Below, in pieces: positions 9,324-17,129 of a DNA stretch of 64,000 bases. The notes below the pieces were generated by a model. The model made no database searches. It was not told the DNA's origin and was given only the letters and a program-made list of their open reading frames with translations. Position 1 is the first letter of the stretch; every line of letters starts with the position of its first letter. The DNA comes from Pseudanabaena sp. BC1403. Lineage in GTDB: Bacteria; Cyanobacteriota; Cyanobacteriia; Pseudanabaenales; Pseudanabaenaceae. The stretch lies in NCBI RefSeq assembly GCF_002914585.1, contig NZ_PDDM01000007.1, forward strand, positions 1 through 64,000. Reading direction: 5' to 3'. A program made the translations under genes and the position numbers.

Positions 9324-9560
9324 ATGAATATGACACAACAAGAACTATTCAAAGCATTCGAGTCATTACCCACCAAAACCCAACGCCAAGCCCTAAACTT
9401 CATCGCCTTCTTGCAACAAACATACGCCCCAGCAATCAAACCACAAAAAACAGAAATTGACTGGACAAACGATCCTTTTATAGGTAAGTGGCAAGAGCGT
9501 CAAGATATGGACGACTGCACAACATGGGTACGCAATATTCGGAACAACGAGTGGTCATAA
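9324..9560 (+). CDS. Small antitoxin-like protein (orphan)
   Basis: A 78-residue protein, MNMTQQELFKAF at the start, with a helical N-terminus and a C-terminal stretch of the type DPFIGKWQERQDM ending TTWVRNIRNNEWS. That tail resembles small antitoxin-type proteins that usually precede PIN or RelE toxins in cyanobacteria. Here no toxin follows: the next gene, 9570-10424, is convergent and of another family. It is therefore an orphan antitoxin or the surviving half of a lost module. A Shine-Dalgarno AGGAG sits about 10 nt upstream. The family placement is from memory and not firm. Confidence 0.6.
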   Translation: MNMTQQELFKAFESLPTKTQRQALNFIAFLQQTYAPAIKPQKTEIDWTNDPFIGKWQERQDMDDCTTWVRNIRNNEWS

Positions 9561-9569
9561 TGCATGGAA

Positions 9570-10424
9570 CTATTTCTTCTTGCTAAACCAAAGCTCCAAA
9601 TCTGCAAGACTCTGAAAATCCAAAATCGCTTCAGCAAGACTTTCTAAGCGAGGGATATGTAATCGCGTAATTCTAGTATGCAGCTTTGGCGGCAAAGTTC
9701 CAAACTTGTGGGTTAGCAATCTTAAAACAATCGCAACTAAACCTTCCTTGCGACCCTCTTGGCGACCTTCTTGACGACCTTCTTGGCGACCTTCACGAAG
9801 AATTGCTTGATATGTTACAGACTCGCGCATGATATCTCTCCTCAAAATTTGCTTAATGATATTTTCTTCTAAAACCAAACCAGCCAAAACAAAAGTTGCG
9901 GCTCCAATAGTTTGACGTGTTTTTTGCTCAGGGATGTCATCAATTTTTTGAGCAATATCTTGTAATAAGCGCTCTTTATTACCATCATTTACAAGTATAG
10001 CAAAGGGTAACATACCCGTAAATTCTAAAAAATTAGCAAGTGGTTGTTCCCATAGCCTGATCACTTCAAATGCATGGTGAGTTGTGCTTTCCTCAAACTT
10101 GTCTTGAAAAACCACATCTGAACTTGTTTCCTTCAGGTAAATCACAACTTGACGCATCTTTTTATCAGGAAAGCGCCTTTTGCCACGTACCCAATAGTCC
10201 AACATCCTAAACGGAATTTGTGGATCGGCTTTGGTTTGAAATTCTAAATGTAGTAGCAATCCTTCCGCTTCTAGCAAAATTAAACTGTCGGCTCGAATTG
10301 GCTCAACCGCTAACTCTTGTGGTTGGACTTGGGTAAGTGGGATTGGCTCACCGAAAAGCCATGAGGCAATGTCGGCAGAATAAGTTTCAGCAAGAAATTT
10401 GCAAATATTATCAAACATCACCAA
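9570..10424 (-). CDS. Rpn/PD-(D/E)XK nuclease-like protein with DUF4351 tail
   Basis: A 284-residue member of the recombination-promoting nuclease/putative transposase group. The N-terminal PD-(D/E)XK-like core shows ADSLILLEAEGLLLHLEFQT and RMLDYWVRGKRRFP, and the C-terminus carries LESLAEAILDFQSLADLELW, the DUF4351 signature. Between them is a Gln/Arg/Gly-rich tract, EGRQ repeated in tandem (DNA repeat at about 9749-9800). Such proteins are abundant and variable in copy in cyanobacterial genomes, and they make single-strand or double-strand cuts in vitro in E. coli homologues (family knowledge). It is convergent with the orphan antitoxin-like gene. Confidence 0.8.
   Translation of the reverse strand: MVMFDNICKFLAETYSADIASWLFGEPIPLTQVQPQELAVEPIRADSLILLEAEGLLLHLEFQTKADPQIPFRMLDYWVRGKRRFPDKKMRQVVIYLKETSSDVVFQDKFEESTTHHAFEVIRLWEQPLANFLEFTGMLPFAILVNDGNKERLLQDIAQKIDDIPEQKTRQTIGAATFVLAGLVLEENIIKQILRRDIMRESVTYQAILREGRQEGRQEGRQEGRKEGLVAIVLRLLTHKFGTLPPKLHTRITRLHIPRLESLAEAILDFQSLADLELWFSKKK
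9749..9800. repeat. 12-bp tandem repeat in the Rpn-like gene
   Basis: Four to five consecutive 12-nt units of the form CTTCTTGGCGAC on the plus strand, encoding EGRQ repeats on the minus strand. Units of this length can be gained or lost without a frameshift, so copy number is likely to vary between strains. Confidence 0.8.
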
Positions 10425-10481
10425 ATATTAGCATTGCAATAGAGCAAGTTTGAGAAGCTAGCGATCGCCCTGATTCTCAAT

Positions 10482-11321
10482 TTAGACTAAATACGAACAC
10501 CAGTCACTCCAACTACCTGCATAGAGCTTGCCAGTCTCAATTCCAGCAAGTTTCAGCGATAGCAAATTCACGCAAGCCGTTACACCTGAACCACAATAGA
10601 CGATCGCTTCTTGAGCATTTTTTACTTCCTGCCAGCGATCGCCTTGATTGTCAATTACAAAACCTTGCTCATTAGTAACTTCCATCCAAGGATAATTAAC
10701 TGCACCTTCGATATGACCTGCGATCGGGTCGATGGGTTCGCGTTCACCCCGATAGCGATCGCTTTCTCGCGAATCGATTAAAACTACTTCTGGAAAATCT
10801 TTCCGTGATTTCACAGTTTCAATATCAACTACAAATTCAGTTTGAATATTTGGGATAAACTTCCCAACTCTAAATGATGGAACAGTGGAACTAGTCTCAT
10901 AATTCTGAGCTTGCCATCCAGCAAAGCCTCCATCTAGAACTGCTACATGCTCATGCCCCATGTAGCGCAATAGCCACCAAAGTCTTGCAGCAAAACCAAA
11001 CCGCGAATCATCATAGGCAACTATCATTGTTTCGCCTGAAGTTACGCCGATTTGTGATAGCTTAGCGGCAAGCTGATTGATATCTGGCAAAGGGTGACGA
11101 CCGCCATGCTTTTGAATGGGGCTAGACAAATCGCGTTTAAGATCTAGAAAATAGGCTCCCTCAATATGACTCTCTTGATATTGATTAAATCCTAGTTCTT
11201 GATTCATTAACGAATATCGACAGTCCAAAATTACGAGTTGTGGATCGTGAAGATGAGTATGGAGCCATGCTGACGAAACTACATGGCGATTATCACAATT
11301 TCTAAATATTGTTGATTTCAT
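10482..11321 (-). CDS. sseA: 3-mercaptopyruvate/thiosulfate sulfurtransferase (two rhodanese domains)
   Basis: A 279-residue tandem rhodanese protein. The inactive N-terminal domain covers about 15-135 (VSSAWLHTHLHDPQLVILDCRY) and the catalytic domain about 160-279. The active-site loop is YCGSGVTACVN. CGSGVT is the loop reported for mercaptopyruvate sulfurtransferases, whereas rhodanese usually has CRKGVT, so the former substrate is favoured. It transfers sulfane sulfur to thiols or cyanide in the cytosol. The gene lies only 5 bp from gpsA on the same strand, so they are probably cotranscribed although functionally unrelated. Confidence 0.88.
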   Translation of the reverse strand: MKSTIFRNCDNRHVVSSAWLHTHLHDPQLVILDCRYSLMNQELGFNQYQESHIEGAYFLDLKRDLSSPIQKHGGRHPLPDINQLAAKLSQIGVTSGETMIVAYDDSRFGFAARLWWLLRYMGHEHVAVLDGGFAGWQAQNYETSSTVPSFRVGKFIPNIQTEFVVDIETVKSRKDFPEVVLIDSRESDRYRGEREPIDPIAGHIEGAVNYPWMEVTNEQGFVIDNQGDRWQEVKNAQEAIVYCGSGVTACVNLLSLKLAGIETGKLYAGSWSDWCSYLV

Positions 11322-11326
11322 AGCAT

Positions 11327-12277
11327 TTATACAGGTAATTCAAGATTCTCTAAGTTTTCTGGTTTCAGATCTCTTTCCATCAGTCCTTCAACTGACTGCT
11401 GTAATGTAATTTCTCCTTTCAGCAATCGATAAACATAACGCGATACTGGCACACTAATTTTTTCGCGATCGCAAATTTCGATCAATACATTAGCCGTATT
11501 AACACCTTCAGCCGTACCCTGCACATTTGAGATCGCCTCTTCGAGACTTTTACCCTGTGCGATCGCATAGCCAACTTGATAATTGCGACTGAGATTACTA
11601 TTGCAAGTTGCTAATAGATCTCCTAAACCCGATAAGCCCCAAAAAGTTTCAGGTTGCGCCCCAAAGTAAACTCCGACCCGAATAATTTCGATCAGCGATC
11701 GCGTAATCAATGCAGATTTGGCATTTGTGCCTAGATTTAAACCATCACAAGCACCAACAGCGATCGCAATTACATTTTTGAGCGTGCCACCCAATTCCAC
11801 CCCGATAGGATCGGAATTGGTATAGACCCTGAAATTTCTGGATGCAAAAATATTTTGAATAAACTGGGCAGCACTTTCATGGTTACTTGCTACTACTGTC
11901 GCCGCAGGTTGACCAGCCATAATTTCTTTAGAGAGATTTGGACCAGATAAAACCACAAGAGGATGAGCGGGGAGTAGCGATCGCCAAATTTGTGATGGTG
12001 TTTGTCTCGTAATTGGCTCTAAGCCCTTAGTAGCACTAACTAAAACTACATCGGGCAATAACTTAGCTGTTTGTAATTGTTCGGCGATCGCGCGTACCCC
12101 TTTGATTGAGACTGCGGAGATGATGGCATCACTATTACTGACCATTTCTGCTAGGGATACTTGACTTTGGCGTGACCAAATTTGTACATGATGTTGATTG
12201 GTTTGTACTAGATTTGCTAGTGCCGATCCCCATGCACCAGATCCAATGATAGTCACATTTTTTAAGTCTGATTTCAT
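11327..12277 (-). CDS. gpsA: NAD(P)H-dependent glycerol-3-phosphate dehydrogenase
   Basis: A 316-residue enzyme that reduces dihydroxyacetone phosphate to sn-glycerol-3-phosphate for membrane lipid synthesis. The Rossmann fingerprint is IIGSGAWGSALANLV at the N-terminus. Further GpsA landmarks are VSATKGLEP, LSGPNLSKEIM, the catalytic lysine in GGTLKNVIAIAVGACDGL, and GLSGLGDLLATCNSNLSRNYQVG in the helical domain. Length is slightly short at the C-terminus but within range. Start is supported by the immediate dinucleotide fold. It is the first gene of a two-gene unit with sseA. Confidence 0.96.
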   Translation of the reverse strand: MKSDLKNVTIIGSGAWGSALANLVQTNQHHVQIWSRQSQVSLAEMVSNSDAIISAVSIKGVRAIAEQLQTAKLLPDVVLVSATKGLEPITRQTPSQIWRSLLPAHPLVVLSGPNLSKEIMAGQPAATVVASNHESAAQFIQNIFASRNFRVYTNSDPIGVELGGTLKNVIAIAVGACDGLNLGTNAKSALITRSLIEIIRVGVYFGAQPETFWGLSGLGDLLATCNSNLSRNYQVGYAIAQGKSLEEAISNVQGTAEGVNTANVLIEICDREKISVPVSRYVYRLLKGEITLQQSVEGLMERDLKPENLENLELPV

Positions 12278-12604
12278 GTTTTAGGTAGTTGTTAGGAAAG
12301 CAATTGCCAAAATGTTTAAATCTACAGAGCTTTGTGCTCAGGGGGTGTTTGATCGAAACCTGCTGTAAAAATTAGTGCAGAAGAAAAGTAATTACACTCA
12401 TCTATGTAGAATCCAAGCACTAGCAAAAACAAGACTAGAAGCCAGACTCCAGATCAAGACGGTGATATAATAGCGTGCAAAAGCCTCTCAAAAACTAAAA
12501 CCCTTGCTAGTTAGATATTGATCGTCTTTAATTATCAATATCACATCAAGAGCTTTGATTGATGAGGAGTACTTTCGCTCATTTCTTGAGGAAGGCTAGC
12601 AACA
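12278..12604. other. Gene-free divergent region between gpsA and the bifunctional nuclease gene
   Basis: 327 bases between divergent genes. It contains a TATAAT at 12466-12471 on the plus strand, giving a leader of about 130 nt before the ATG at 12605, and a Shine-Dalgarno GAGGAAGG just upstream of that ATG. No further gene, tRNA or conserved RNA structure was recognised. Confidence 0.5.
12466..12471 (+). promoter_or_regulatory. Candidate -10 box for the bifunctional nuclease gene
   Basis: Perfect TATAAT about 134 nt before the start codon at 12605. There is no convincing -35 match about 17 nt upstream, so the assignment rests on the -10 alone. Confidence 0.35.
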
Positions 12605-13102
12605 ATGATCGAAATGAATGTGGCTGGGATTGCTATCGATGCTGTAAGCCGTAATCCTATCGTACTGCTACGAGATACTTTAGAGCGCAGAGCTTTGCCG
12701 ATCTGGATCGGTGAAACTGAAGCTAAAGCTATTATTGGGGCATTAGATGGTAGACCTCTAGAGCGTCCAATGACCCATGATCTCATGCTTAATTTTCTGG
12801 ATGCATGGGGCATAACTGTTGAGCGGATCGTCGTTCATGCACTCAAAAACAGTACTTTTTATGCCGTAATTACGGTTTCGCAGGGTGATATAAAAAAAGA
12901 AATAGATGCACGTCCTAGTGATGCGATCGCGATCGCCGTACGAGCCAAATGTCCGATCTGGGTAATGGAAGAGGTGATTCTCGAAGCTTCAATTCCTGTA
13001 GATCAGGATGCTGATGAAGCGGAAAGAAGAGCATTCCGAGAATTTTTAGCAAAACTAACTCCAGAGGAATTAGTCAAGAAAAGTGGGCTTGAGAGTAATT
13101 AA
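12605..13102 (+). CDS. Bifunctional nuclease family protein (DUF151)
   Basis: A 165-residue protein of the bifunctional nuclease family: VAGIAIDAVSRNPIVLLRD at the start, then LPIWIGETEAKAIIGALDG and the conserved RPSDAIAIAVRAKCPIWV. Plant and bacterial members show RNase and DNase activity (family knowledge). The C-terminal 35 residues are a charged helix typical of the cyanobacterial version (LTPEEL near the end). The 130-nt leader suggests some post-transcriptional control, but nothing specific is visible. Confidence 0.9.
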   Translation: MIEMNVAGIAIDAVSRNPIVLLRDTLERRALPIWIGETEAKAIIGALDGRPLERPMTHDLMLNFLDAWGITVERIVVHALKNSTFYAVITVSQGDIKKEIDARPSDAIAIAVRAKCPIWVMEEVILEASIPVDQDADEAERRAFREFLAKLTPEELVKKSGLESN

Positions 13103-13156
13103 AACCTCAATAAATAAAGCGCCCGCTACGCGGGCGCTTTATTTATTGAGGTTTTA
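13100..13156. terminator. Bidirectional hairpin between the nuclease and RodZ-like genes
   Basis: Perfect arms 13100-13126 and 13130-13156 (27 nt), loop TAC, GC-rich apex flanked by A-rich and T-rich arms. The left arm starts at the TAA stop of the upstream gene. A terminator for both convergent genes. Confidence 0.8.
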
Positions 13157-13162
13157 TAGTAC

Positions 13163-14263
13163 TTAGTTAGTAGAATTGCGAGAGTTACTGCTAGACATCA
13201 CTTCTACAAGTCCACGTAGCTGTGAATCATTGCCTCTAGTATTGCTATTAGCTTGGTTAGTACCAAATAGTCTTTCTGCGACTTCGCCTTCCCGACCAAG
13301 TACTTTAATCGGTTGATTGTTATAGCTAAGAGCCACCGACGAAGCATTACCTACACGAATAGAGATTTGACGATCACCTGATAAAGCTAACTTTTTACCC
13401 TCATTGAGGACACCCTCAAACTCTGTCTGCCCATCAACAGTAATTCTCATCCAAGATTCACCTTGCATAAGGATACCCACGTTAACAGGCTTATTGCCAA
13501 CAAATTCAAAATTACCATTGGCAAGTGTCGCATTATTTAGAGATGCATTGGTCGTGGGAAGACTGCCGCTTGTCCAAGCCAAAAGCATATTATTGATATT
13601 AGAAGTTGTTTGCCCAAGATTAATTTGAGACTTCGGTTTATTCGGAATATCTATGGGAAGAGGCTGATTTTTTATTTCTATTGGTTTATTGGCCACAGGA
13701 TTTACCGTTGCTCCAAGTAACGATGAACCTGTCTGCTTCAAAACTGCTAAGCCACCAATTGTAGGCAACAAAATTTCTGTAGGCTCGACCACTTTGTTAG
13801 ATTTTGACGAACTTATTTGAGCTGCATCCCCAAAATTAGTTTGACTATCATTAATCTTATTTGCATCTGGCGAGTTCAGGAATGTTGCTAACAGACTAAC
13901 TGCCCCCGCAATTACGACAACATACAGTGCATATAAGTGTAAAGGGCGAAGTTCAGCTGCCGCACTACCTGCCCACTTTTGCTCAGGTAAAACAGGATTC
14001 AAAGGAAAATCTTCCGAAAGATCGCCAACACCCAAAGCATCTCCATACTTGCGGATAAATCCACGCACATAGACAGGTTCGGGCAAAGACTCCATTTGAC
14101 CATCTTCGATCGCACGCAAATAGCGCTCAGAAATTAATGTCGTTGCAGTTAGATGTGGAATTGACAATTCCTTATCTTCTCGAATTCGCTTAAATTGCGC
14201 TCCGATTTCTGCTAATTTCTCTGCTTGCTTCGAGGTTGTAATATTCACAATACTCACAGACAT
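13163..14263 (-). CDS. RodZ-like helix-turn-helix membrane protein
   Basis: A 366-residue protein with RodZ architecture. An N-terminal HTH (about 15-80: GAQFKRIREDKELSIPHLTATTLISERYLRAIE, with YVRGFIRKYGDAL) is followed by one membrane segment at about 110-128 (LYALYVVVIAGAVSLLATFL), a Ser/Asn-rich periplasmic linker and a C-terminal beta domain (ESWMRITVDGQTEFEGVL, DUF4115-like). RodZ links MreB to the cell-wall elongasome in rod-shaped bacteria (family knowledge). No mreBCD neighbours are present, so the elongation role is by family only. The tail after about residue 330 is low-complexity. Confidence 0.82.
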   Translation of the reverse strand: MSVSIVNITTSKQAEKLAEIGAQFKRIREDKELSIPHLTATTLISERYLRAIEDGQMESLPEPVYVRGFIRKYGDALGVGDLSEDFPLNPVLPEQKWAGSAAAELRPLHLYALYVVVIAGAVSLLATFLNSPDANKINDSQTNFGDAAQISSSKSNKVVEPTEILLPTIGGLAVLKQTGSSLLGATVNPVANKPIEIKNQPLPIDIPNKPKSQINLGQTTSNINNMLLAWTSGSLPTTNASLNNATLANGNFEFVGNKPVNVGILMQGESWMRITVDGQTEFEGVLNEGKKLALSGDRQISIRVGNASSVALSYNNQPIKVLGREGEVAERLFGTNQANSNTRGNDSQLRGLVEVMSSSNSRNSTN

Positions 14264-14498
14264 GTAGGAAGAGATGGGACTGATTGACTCAAGTTGGCTT
14301 TCAGTCGAACTTGGACAGCAACAAGTTCTATTTAGAGCGTCGTTGGCGATTTTAAGTAATCTGATGTAATTATATTACCTAACCTAAAGTAATATAACAT
14401 TCTGCAAAGTTTTCACAGTAAATTACTGCACCGCCCATTACATATCAACAGCTACATGGCCTACTGTATCTTGTACTAAGCTACTATGTAAATTCTTT

Positions 14499-15230
14499 TT
14501 AGATTGGAAACAATGTTTTGATTTCTTGATCGATTAGTAGTCGATAAGCCCCGACCTTAAGAGTTTCAAGCGAAATAGTCGCGATCGCATTGCGATGCAA
14601 TGCCAGAACAGGATGACCTAACTGTTCGGCGACTCGACGAATTTGACGGTTGCGACCTTCTGACAAAATTATCTGCAATTGAGTACGTGGGGTTGGATAT
14701 TTATTGTGTTCAATTTGCAAAATATTTACTGTCGCAGGAAGTGTAAGTTTACCGTCAAGGTTAATTCCTTCTTGCCAATGTTTAATGATGCGATCGCTAG
14801 GTATATCTTTAACCCAAACTTCATAGGTCTTAGGGACATGGTGACGGGGATGCATTAGATAATTCGCAAAATCTCCATCATTAGTCAAGATCAACGCCCC
14901 ACTACTGTTATAGTCTAGCCGTCCTACAGGATAAACATGTCGATACTGTGATGGCAGAATGTCTAAAACTGTCTTTCGACCTTGCGGATCATCACAGGTG
15001 CTCATTACGCCTATGGGCTTATTAAGTAATAGATATACAAATTTTGGTGCATTGGTTTGGAGTAACTTGCCATCAACTTCAATGCGATCTCGTTCTGGAT
15101 CGGCTTTTGCCCCTAGCTCCGTAATGGGCTTGCCATTTACAAAAACTCGCCCTGCCAAAATTATCTGCTCAGAACCTCTTCGTGAAGCAATCCCATGTCT
15201 AGACAGAATTTTTTGCAGACGATCAAGCAT
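14499..15230 (-). CDS. rRNA pseudouridine synthase, RsuA/RluB/E/F family
   Basis: A 243-residue enzyme if started at the Met of MLDRLQKILSRHGIASRRG (at 15230); the frame stays open a further 24 codons upstream but those residues are not S4-like. An N-terminal S4 RNA-binding domain (about 1-60) is followed by the synthase domain with the catalytic-aspartate motif GRLDYNSSGALILTNDGD and the C-terminal LQIILSEGRNRQIRRVAEQLGHPV. The enzyme isomerises a uridine in 16S or 23S rRNA; RluB (23S) is the commonest cyanobacterial assignment but cannot be settled here. No operon partner; nirA is divergent. Confidence 0.9.
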   Translation of the reverse strand: MLDRLQKILSRHGIASRRGSEQIILAGRVFVNGKPITELGAKADPERDRIEVDGKLLQTNAPKFVYLLLNKPIGVMSTCDDPQGRKTVLDILPSQYRHVYPVGRLDYNSSGALILTNDGDFANYLMHPRHHVPKTYEVWVKDIPSDRIIKHWQEGINLDGKLTLPATVNILQIEHNKYPTPRTQLQIILSEGRNRQIRRVAEQLGHPVLALHRNAIATISLETLKVGAYRLLIDQEIKTLFPI

Positions 15231-15348
15231 AACAAAATTGTAACTGAAATTCAGTAATAGTGATTCGTAATGGCGTTTTGATAATTGCAAACAAATATGC
15301 AATTAATGCATTAGTTTGTTGCAATTATTAAATAAAGCTTAAAAATAT

Positions 15349-15390
15349 GTAGTTTCTTATACGAATCGGGATCGAAACGTTAAGTAGTGT
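15349..15390 (+). promoter_or_regulatory. NtcA-activated promoter of the nitrate assimilation operon
   Basis: GTA-N8-TAC at 15349-15362, then exactly 22 nt, then TAGTGT at 15385-15390 matching TAN3T. This is the canonical class II NtcA promoter layout (established for cyanobacterial nitrogen genes). Transcription should start near 15397 and be induced by ammonium withdrawal through 2-oxoglutarate-bound NtcA. A second, imperfect half-site pair GTA-N7-TAC lies at about 15389-15401. Confidence 0.85.
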
Positions 15391-15503
15391 AAATCCTATA
15401 CAAAGTCGAAATAGCGCTTGAGAACTGGAAATTTACAATTTCGTTAGATTTGGTGATTACTAACATCTAGACATCTCAAGCATCAGCCAAGGATTAAGTA
15501 AGC

Positions 15504-17075
15504 ATGGCAAATAAAATTGAAGACCTGAAGGCAGCAAAAGATGGTCTTGCTGTAAAAGCCGAAATCGACCGATTCGCCGAAATTGGCTGGGAAGCGATCG
15601 ATAACGACGATTTGCAACATCGCTTGAAATGGTTGGGAGTATTCTTTCGCAAAAGTACCCCTGGTCGCTTTATGGTAAGGATGCGCATTCCCAATGGCTT
15701 GCTGAGTAGCGCTCAGATGCGGGTATTAGCTTCTGTGGTCGAAAAGTGCGGTGAACATGGTGTTGCAGATATCACCACCCGACAAAATATTCAAATGCGT
15801 GGCATTCTTATTGAGGATGTCCCTGAAATGTTCGAGAAGTTTAGAGCGGTTGGACTGACAAGTGTACAGTCAGCGATGGACAACATCCGTAATATTACAG
15901 GCTCACCCGTCGCAGGTATTGACTCTAATGAGCTTTACGATACTCGCGAGTTAGCCATTCAAGTGCAGAACTTGCTGACAAGTAATGGTGAAGGGAACTC
16001 AGATTTTACTAATTTACCGCGCAAGTTTAATATCGCGATCGCAGGTTGTCGTGATAATTCAACCCATGCCGAAATCAATGATTTAGCGTTTGTAGCAGCT
16101 TTTAATGAAGAGAATAAAGAAGTATTTGGATTTAATGTATTAGTTGGTGGATTTTTCTCGGCTAAGCGTATTGCTGCGGCAATTCCTTTAAATGCATGGG
16201 TTCCACCTGAAGATGTGGTTACACTCTGTGAAGCGGTACTCATCGTTTTTCGAGACAATGGACTCCGAGAAAAGCGAGACAAAGCGCGTTTAATGTTTTT
16301 AATTGATGAGTGGGGAATTGAAAAATTCCGTGCTGAAGTGGAAAAACAGATGGGTAAACCACTTGCTCCAGCCGCCCTTAAAGATGAGATCGAATGGGAA
16401 AAGCGTGATCACATTGGGGTTCACAAACAAAAGCAAGCAGGAATGAACTATGTCGGGCTGCAAATTCCTGTTGGGCGGATGTATGCCGCCGACATGTATG
16501 AATTTGCAAGGGTTGCAGACACTTATGGCAATAGCGATATGCGACTCACGGTTGAGCAAAATCTGCTCATTACTAATGTGAGCGATGAGCAATTGCCAGC
16601 GCTTCTGCAAGATCCTCTGCTTCAGAAGTTCCCTGTCGATCCTGACAACCTCATGCGCGGTCTGGTTTCCTGCACTGGCAACCAGTTTTGTCCTGTAGCG
16701 ATCGTGGAAACTAAAAATCGCTCCCTTGCACTTACCAAACAACTTTCCGAAGACTATGTTCTTCCTAAAGTTGTGAGGATTCATTGGAGTGGTTGTCCTA
16801 ATTCCTGTGCTCAGCCTCAAGTTGCCGATATTGGCTTTACGGGATGCAAAGCTCGTAAAGATGGCAAAGTTGTCGATGGCGTGGACATATACATGGGTGG
16901 CACGGTGGGCAAAGATGCCCATCTTGGAACCTGTGTAATGGAAAAAGTTCCATGTGAGGACTTGCGCGAAGTGGTCGGCAAGCTCCTAGTTGATCGCTTT
17001 GGGGCTACTCCTAAAGAGAACTCTGCAAACGCAGCGATCGCAACACCATCGGCAGAACTTATTTCTGTCGGCTAA
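15504..17075 (+). CDS. nirA: Ferredoxin-nitrite reductase
   Basis: A 523-residue siroheme/[4Fe-4S] enzyme that reduces nitrite to ammonium with six electrons from ferredoxin. Two ferrodoxin-like/siroheme half-domains are visible: ITTRQNIQMRGI in the first and MRLTVEQNLLITNV in the second. Cluster ligands are CTGNQFC and CPNSC in the region SCTGNQFCPVAI to HWSGCPNSCAQPQV. First gene of nirA-nrtABDC-narB, directly behind the NtcA promoter with a leader of about 107 nt. No C-terminal plant-type ferredoxin fusion is present. Length fits cyanobacterial NirA. Confidence 0.97.
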   Translation: MANKIEDLKAAKDGLAVKAEIDRFAEIGWEAIDNDDLQHRLKWLGVFFRKSTPGRFMVRMRIPNGLLSSAQMRVLASVVEKCGEHGVADITTRQNIQMRGILIEDVPEMFEKFRAVGLTSVQSAMDNIRNITGSPVAGIDSNELYDTRELAIQVQNLLTSNGEGNSDFTNLPRKFNIAIAGCRDNSTHAEINDLAFVAAFNEENKEVFGFNVLVGGFFSAKRIAAAIPLNAWVPPEDVVTLCEAVLIVFRDNGLREKRDKARLMFLIDEWGIEKFRAEVEKQMGKPLAPAALKDEIEWEKRDHIGVHKQKQAGMNYVGLQIPVGRMYAADMYEFARVADTYGNSDMRLTVEQNLLITNVSDEQLPALLQDPLLQKFPVDPDNLMRGLVSCTGNQFCPVAIVETKNRSLALTKQLSEDYVLPKVVRIHWSGCPNSCAQPQVADIGFTGCKARKDGKVVDGVDIYMGGTVGKDAHLGTCVMEKVPCEDLREVVGKLLVDRFGATPKENSANAAIATPSAELISVG

Positions 17076-17129
17076 CCAATTACAAGTTCAATCTAATTCA
17101 CTCAAATTCAGTTTATATTAAGGAAATCA

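Noticed and set aside
9570-10424. Rpn-like gene as evidence of a transposon
   Set aside because: Despite the transposase-like family name there are no terminal inverted repeats or target duplications around it.
15389-15401. GTA-N7-TAC as a second NtcA site
   Set aside because: The spacer is one base short of the consensus and the element overlaps the start region of the better promoter, so it is noted only as a possible modulator.
16299-16922. A 207-codon antisense open frame within nirA
   Set aside because: It lies wholly opposite a well-conserved enzyme; its sequence is rich in residues expected from reverse reading and it has no start context or domain.
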